The notes under the pieces: generated by a model
What the model saw: only the letters and a program-made list of their open reading frames with translations
Databases searched by the model: none
Told to the model about the DNA's origin: nothing
Position numbers and translations under genes: made by a program
Assembly: GCA_015478655.1 (NCBI GenBank)
Contig: JADMIJ010000041.1
Location: 1-37,355 of the forward strand
Source of the DNA: Acidimicrobiales bacterium
Lineage (GTDB): Bacteria; Actinomycetota; Acidimicrobiia; Acidimicrobiales; RAAP-2
Length of the DNA: 37,355 nucleotides
Direction of reading: 5' to 3'
Part shown: positions 34,822-37,355 of the stretch, piece after piece
Position numbering within the stretch: the first letter of the stretch is position 1
Layout: each line of letters starts with the position of its first letter

Positions 34822-35061
34822 TCACCCTCGGGCTCGCTCCACTTCCTGCGTGGTCCGCTTGGAGGGAAGGATCAAAAGCAGGATCAGCGCCAGGAAGAAG
34901 AAGAAAAAGGCCAGAATCACCCAGCCGACCGGATGACGTCCCTTGCGCTTGGCCAGGTTGTAGATCCAGACCATGACGGCGATCCACAGCACGAAGTAGA
35001 GCGCCGACCAGAGAGCATCCACGGCGACGCTGGCCGGCAGGAGGGCGGGGTAGGACGACAC
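34822..35061 (-). CDS. Small two-helix membrane protein
   Basis: A 79-residue protein from GTG 35061 with AAGGAG upstream. Two hydrophobic segments, ALWSALYFVLWIAVMVWIYN and VGWVILAFFFFFLALILLLI, are separated by the basic loop LAKRKGRHP; the second resembles a phospholipase-D-nuclease N-terminal-like hairpin. The C-terminus is charged. Function unknown. It lies between the AidB gene and the XRE gene on the same strand. Confidence 0.8.
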   Translation of the reverse strand: MSSYPALLPASVAVDALWSALYFVLWIAVMVWIYNLAKRKGRHPVGWVILAFFFFFLALILLLILPSKRTTQEVERARG

Positions 35062-35197
35062 GTGGGCTCCTTACTCTTGGGCGTCACGAATGCTACCAAC
35101 GGGTCGCAATTCGGAACGGCTCACAGTCGACCGGACCGACGACGATGCTCATCCGAAACGGCGACTCGTGTCGCCCCGGATCGTCGCCGCCCCTGGT

Positions 35198-36835
35198 TCA
35201 GACGGGAGTGTGACGCCTCAGGATGGTGGCCGTATCCGTCCCGGCCGGAAGCGTTCCGAAGACGCCACCGCCGCCACCTCCGAGGCGAGAGGTGCAGAAG
35301 GCGTCGGATACGGCGGGGGGTGCGAACCGGACGAGCAGGGAGGCCTGAAAGGCCAGTGCCATCCGCTCCACCACGGACCGGGCCCGCGGCTCGAACGTCT
35401 CCGGATCGCCCAGGTCGACATGCAAGTCGTCAACGGCCCGGTCCAGGTGCGTGTCCGCCCCGGCCGCCTGGCCGACCTCGGACCAATAGGCGTCGAGCGT
35501 GTCTGGCTCGCGGGACAGGGCGCGGAGCACATCGAGGCAGATGACATTGCCGGAGCCCTCCCACACTCCGTTGACCGGGCTCTGGCGGAACAGTCGGGGC
35601 AGGGTGGACTCCTCGACGAACCCGTTGCCCCCGAGGCACTCGAGCGCCTCCGCCGCATGTTGAGGGGCGCGCTTGCAGGTCCAGTACTTCACCACCGGCG
35701 TCAGGATGCGCTGGAGGAGGTGCTCGTACTCGTCGTCCGCCGGGGCGTCGTAGGAGCGGGCCAGGCGCAGGGCCGAAGCAGTGGCAGCCTCGGACTCGAT
35801 GGCCAGATCGGCGAGCACATTGGCCATGAGGGGCTGCTCGGCCAGGAGTCTTCCGAACACCCGCCGGTGGGCGGCGTGCCATGTGGCCTGGGCCACCCCC
35901 TGGCGCATGATCGACGCCGAGCCGAGGATGCAGTCCAGCCGGGTGTGGTTGACCATCTCGATGATGGTCCGCACACCCCGGCCCTCTTCGCCGATCAGGA
36001 GGCCGGACGCACCGACGAGCTCGATCTCGCTCGAGGCGTTCGATCGGTCGCCCAGCTTGTCCTTGAGCCGCTGGATGCGGATCGGGTTGCGGGTGCCGTC
36101 AGGCGACCAGCGGGGGGTGAGGAAGCAGCTGATGCCGCCGGGCGCCTGGGCCAGCATCAAGAAGGCGTCGGACATCGGCGCGGAGCAGAACCACTTGTGG
36201 CCCGTCAATGAGTAGGTGCCGGCGACGTCACCGGAAGGCTCCGCCCGCGTCGTGTTGGCCCGCACGTCGGAGCCACCCTGCTTCTCGGTGAGAGCCATGC
36301 CGCAGGTCACGCCCGTCTTCTGGGAAACGGGCAGGTTGGCGGGGTCGTAGGTCGTGGAGTTGATCATCGGCTCCCACGCCGCGGCCACGTCGGGTTGGTG
36401 CCGGAGGGCGGGGACGACGGCGTAGGTCATCGACACCGGGCAGATGTGACCGGCATCGACCTGGTACCAGACGATCACCTTGGCCGCCCGGGCCACATGG
36501 GCACCGGCCTTGGGATCGGCCCACGGTCCCGCGTGCAGACCGTGGGCCAACGACGTCGTCATGAGCTCGTGATAGGCGGGGTGGTACTCGACCACATCGA
36601 TGCGGTGGCCGTAGCGGTCGTGGGTGTGCAGTACCGGTCTGTTCTCGTTGGCCAGTCGTCCGAGCTCCTGGGCCGAGGCCGAGCCGGCCAGGGTGCCCAG
36701 GCTCCCGAGCTCGGGTTGCGCCCATGCCGCCCCCTCGCGGTCGACGGCCTCCCTCAATGCCGCGTCCGCGGCGAAGACGTCGTACTCCTCGAGCGGCGGA
36801 GCCTGGTTGAAGACGTCGTGAGTACTCCAGGTCAC
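35198..36835 (-). CDS. aidB: AidB-type acyl-CoA dehydrogenase (alkylation response)
   Basis: A 545-residue FAD protein, the size of E. coli Aid[21 protein letters not shown] is the AidB-specific start; [20 protein letters not shown] is the AidB signature, [20 protein letters not shown] the substrate-side region, and [20 protein letters not shown] with [16 protein letters not shown] the C-terminal dehydrogenase helices. AidB protects DNA or destroys alkylating agents; it is induced by alkylation in E. coli. Starts at GTG 36835, whose GTGA overlaps the stop of the repeat-protein gene upstream; this pairing is unusual. Confidence 0.94.
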   Translation of the reverse strand: MTWSTHDVFNQAPPLEEYDVFAADAALREAVDREGAAWAQPELGSLGTLAGSASAQELGRLANENRPVLHTHDRYGHRIDVVEYHPAYHELMTTSLAHGLHAGPWADPKAGAHVARAAKVIVWYQVDAGHICPVSMTYAVVPALRHQPDVAAAWEPMINSTTYDPANLPVSQKTGVTCGMALTEKQGGSDVRANTTRAEPSGDVAGTYSLTGHKWFCSAPMSDAFLMLAQAPGGISCFLTPRWSPDGTRNPIRIQRLKDKLGDRSNASSEIELVGASGLLIGEEGRGVRTIIEMVNHTRLDCILGSASIMRQGVAQATWHAAHRRVFGRLLAEQPLMANVLADLAIESEAATASALRLARSYDAPADDEYEHLLQRILTPVVKYWTCKRAPQHAAEALECLGGNGFVEESTLPRLFRQSPVNGVWEGSGNVICLDVLRALSREPDTLDAYWSEVGQAAGADTHLDRAVDDLHVDLGDPETFEPRARSVVERMALAFQASLLVRFAPPAVSDAFCTSRLGGGGGGVFGTLPAGTDTATILRRHTPV

Positions 36836-37355
36836 GACGAGCTCATGCCCACGATCGGTCGGTTGAGGTGAATGGCCCCGGTGGATCCGAAGAATCCCGC
36901 GTTCCCGAAGGTGAAGATGCCCCCGTCGGACGCCACCAGCCAGTAGCCCCCGCCATCGGGGGTGGCGGCCATGCCCACGACGGGCTGGTTGAGGCGGAGG
37001 GCGCCGGTCGACCCCAGGAAGCGGGCGTCGCCGAACGTGAAGATGCCGCCGTCGGACGCCACCAGCCAGTAGCCCCCACCGTCCGACGTGGCAGCCATGC
37101 CCACGATGGGCCGGTTGAGGCGGAGGGCCCCGGTGGACCCCATGTAGCGGGCGTCACCGAAGGTGAAGATGCCGCCGTCGGACGCCACCAGCCAGTAGCC
37201 CCCGCCGTCGGGGGTGGCGGCCATGCCCACGATGGGCTGGTTGAGGTGGAGGGCGCCGGTGGACCCGAAGAAGCGGGCGTCACCGAAGGTGAAGATGCCC
37301 CCGTCGGACGCCACCAGCCAGTAGCCCCCGCCGTCGGGGGTGGCGGCCATGCCCA
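36832..37355 (-). CDS. C-terminal end of 42-residue repeat protein (5' end outside window)
   Basis: The frame is open to the right window edge; at least 172 residues are seen. They are four copies and part of a fifth of a 42-residue unit: [33 protein letters not shown] and LHLNQPIVG. Copies differ at few residues (RFF, RYM, RFL, AGF). The motif predicts a beta-propeller-like surface protein; I recall long versions in Acidimicrobiia with secretion signals or hydrolase domains. It ends IVGMSSS, with TGA overlapping the AidB start. Confidence 0.88.
   Translation of the reverse strand, partial: GMAATPDGGGYWLVASDGGIFTFGDARFFGSTGALHLNQPIVGMAATPDGGGYWLVASDGGIFTFGDARYMGSTGALRLNRPIVGMAATSDGGGYWLVASDGGIFTFGDARFLGSTGALRLNQPVVGMAATPDGGGYWLVASDGGIFTFGNAGFFGSTGAIHLNRPIVGMSSS
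36843..37355. repeat. 126-bp coding repeats
   Basis: Four tandem units of 126 bp, in frame, with few differences at the DNA level, coding for the 42-residue unit above. The array continues past the window. Near identity suggests recent duplication or gene conversion, and such arrays are hard to assemble. Confidence 0.88.

Noticed and set aside
36843..37355. CRISPR array from the regular repeats at the right edge
   Set aside because: The 126-bp units are contiguous, in frame and code for protein repeats; there are no spacers.

Overview
The window is high-GC actinobacterial DNA. A mycothiol-dependent maleylpyruvate isomerase-like (TIGR03086) domain, a SigG-type ECF sigma factor and, at the right edge, 42-residue repeats of the type [18 protein letters not shown] suggest an uncultured member of the Acidimicrobiia; I recall this repeat as common in that class. 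Taxonomy is inference, because no 16S or other universal marker lies here.

Left edge (1-1570): two small proteins (an ABM-like monooxygenase and a VOC/glyoxalase protein), then the 3' half of a tRNA-Pro(CGG) from the anticodon loop to CCA, followed by a strong hairpin. This is the footprint left by an integrase that uses a tRNA gene, so the DNA to the left is probably the end of an integrated element. 1569-8383: a secreted CocE/NonD hydrolase gene broken by an in-frame TAG, a large kinase-like/flippase-like membrane protein whose N-terminus may be frameshifted, and a DHA2-type MFS exporter. 8460-13177: a regulatory and small-enzyme neighbourhood. It holds a YCII protein, the divergent ECF sigma factor, a YCII-SRPBCC pair, an 18-bp minisatellite, a three-domain ArsR-SRPBCC-TIGR03086 fusion with a dyad upstream of its start, and a flavodoxin-fold reductase. 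13265-15032: a short ribbon-helix-helix (RHH) protein coupled by ATGA to a beta-class DNA methyltransferase with an extra, possibly nuclease-like C-terminal domain. A long inverted repeat precedes the pair. This is the best candidate for an under-described system.

15120-23500: secreted phosphoesterase, L,D-transpeptidase-like protein, aldo/keto reductase, 4-TM protein, the polyphosphate pair Ppk1 and inorganic pyrophosphatase (divergent), a SHOCT protein, a carboxymuconolactone decarboxylase-like protein and tRNA-Ala(TGC). 23500-30905: a membrane-anchored Cu type II (PHM/DBM-like) monooxygenase flanked by short direct repeats, an ACMSD-like amidohydrolase, a secreted protein with 14 RCC1-like repeats, two more VOC proteins, a DUF985 cupin and a DUF1801 protein. 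30954-34703: a PQQ-type beta-propeller lipoprotein pseudogene with at least three lesions, an alpha/beta hydrolase, and an XRE regulator coupled to a frameshifted GNAT acetyltransferase. 34822-37355: a 2-TM protein, an AidB-type acyl-CoA dehydrogenase, and the C-terminal end of the 42-residue repeat protein, cut by the window edge.

Three genes are clearly interrupted in the given sequence (CocE, PQQ propeller, GNAT) and one more possibly (the flippase-like protein). This may be real decay or base-call errors; raw reads would decide. TAG ends at least six intact genes here, so the two internal TAG codons are unlikely to reflect a changed genetic code.
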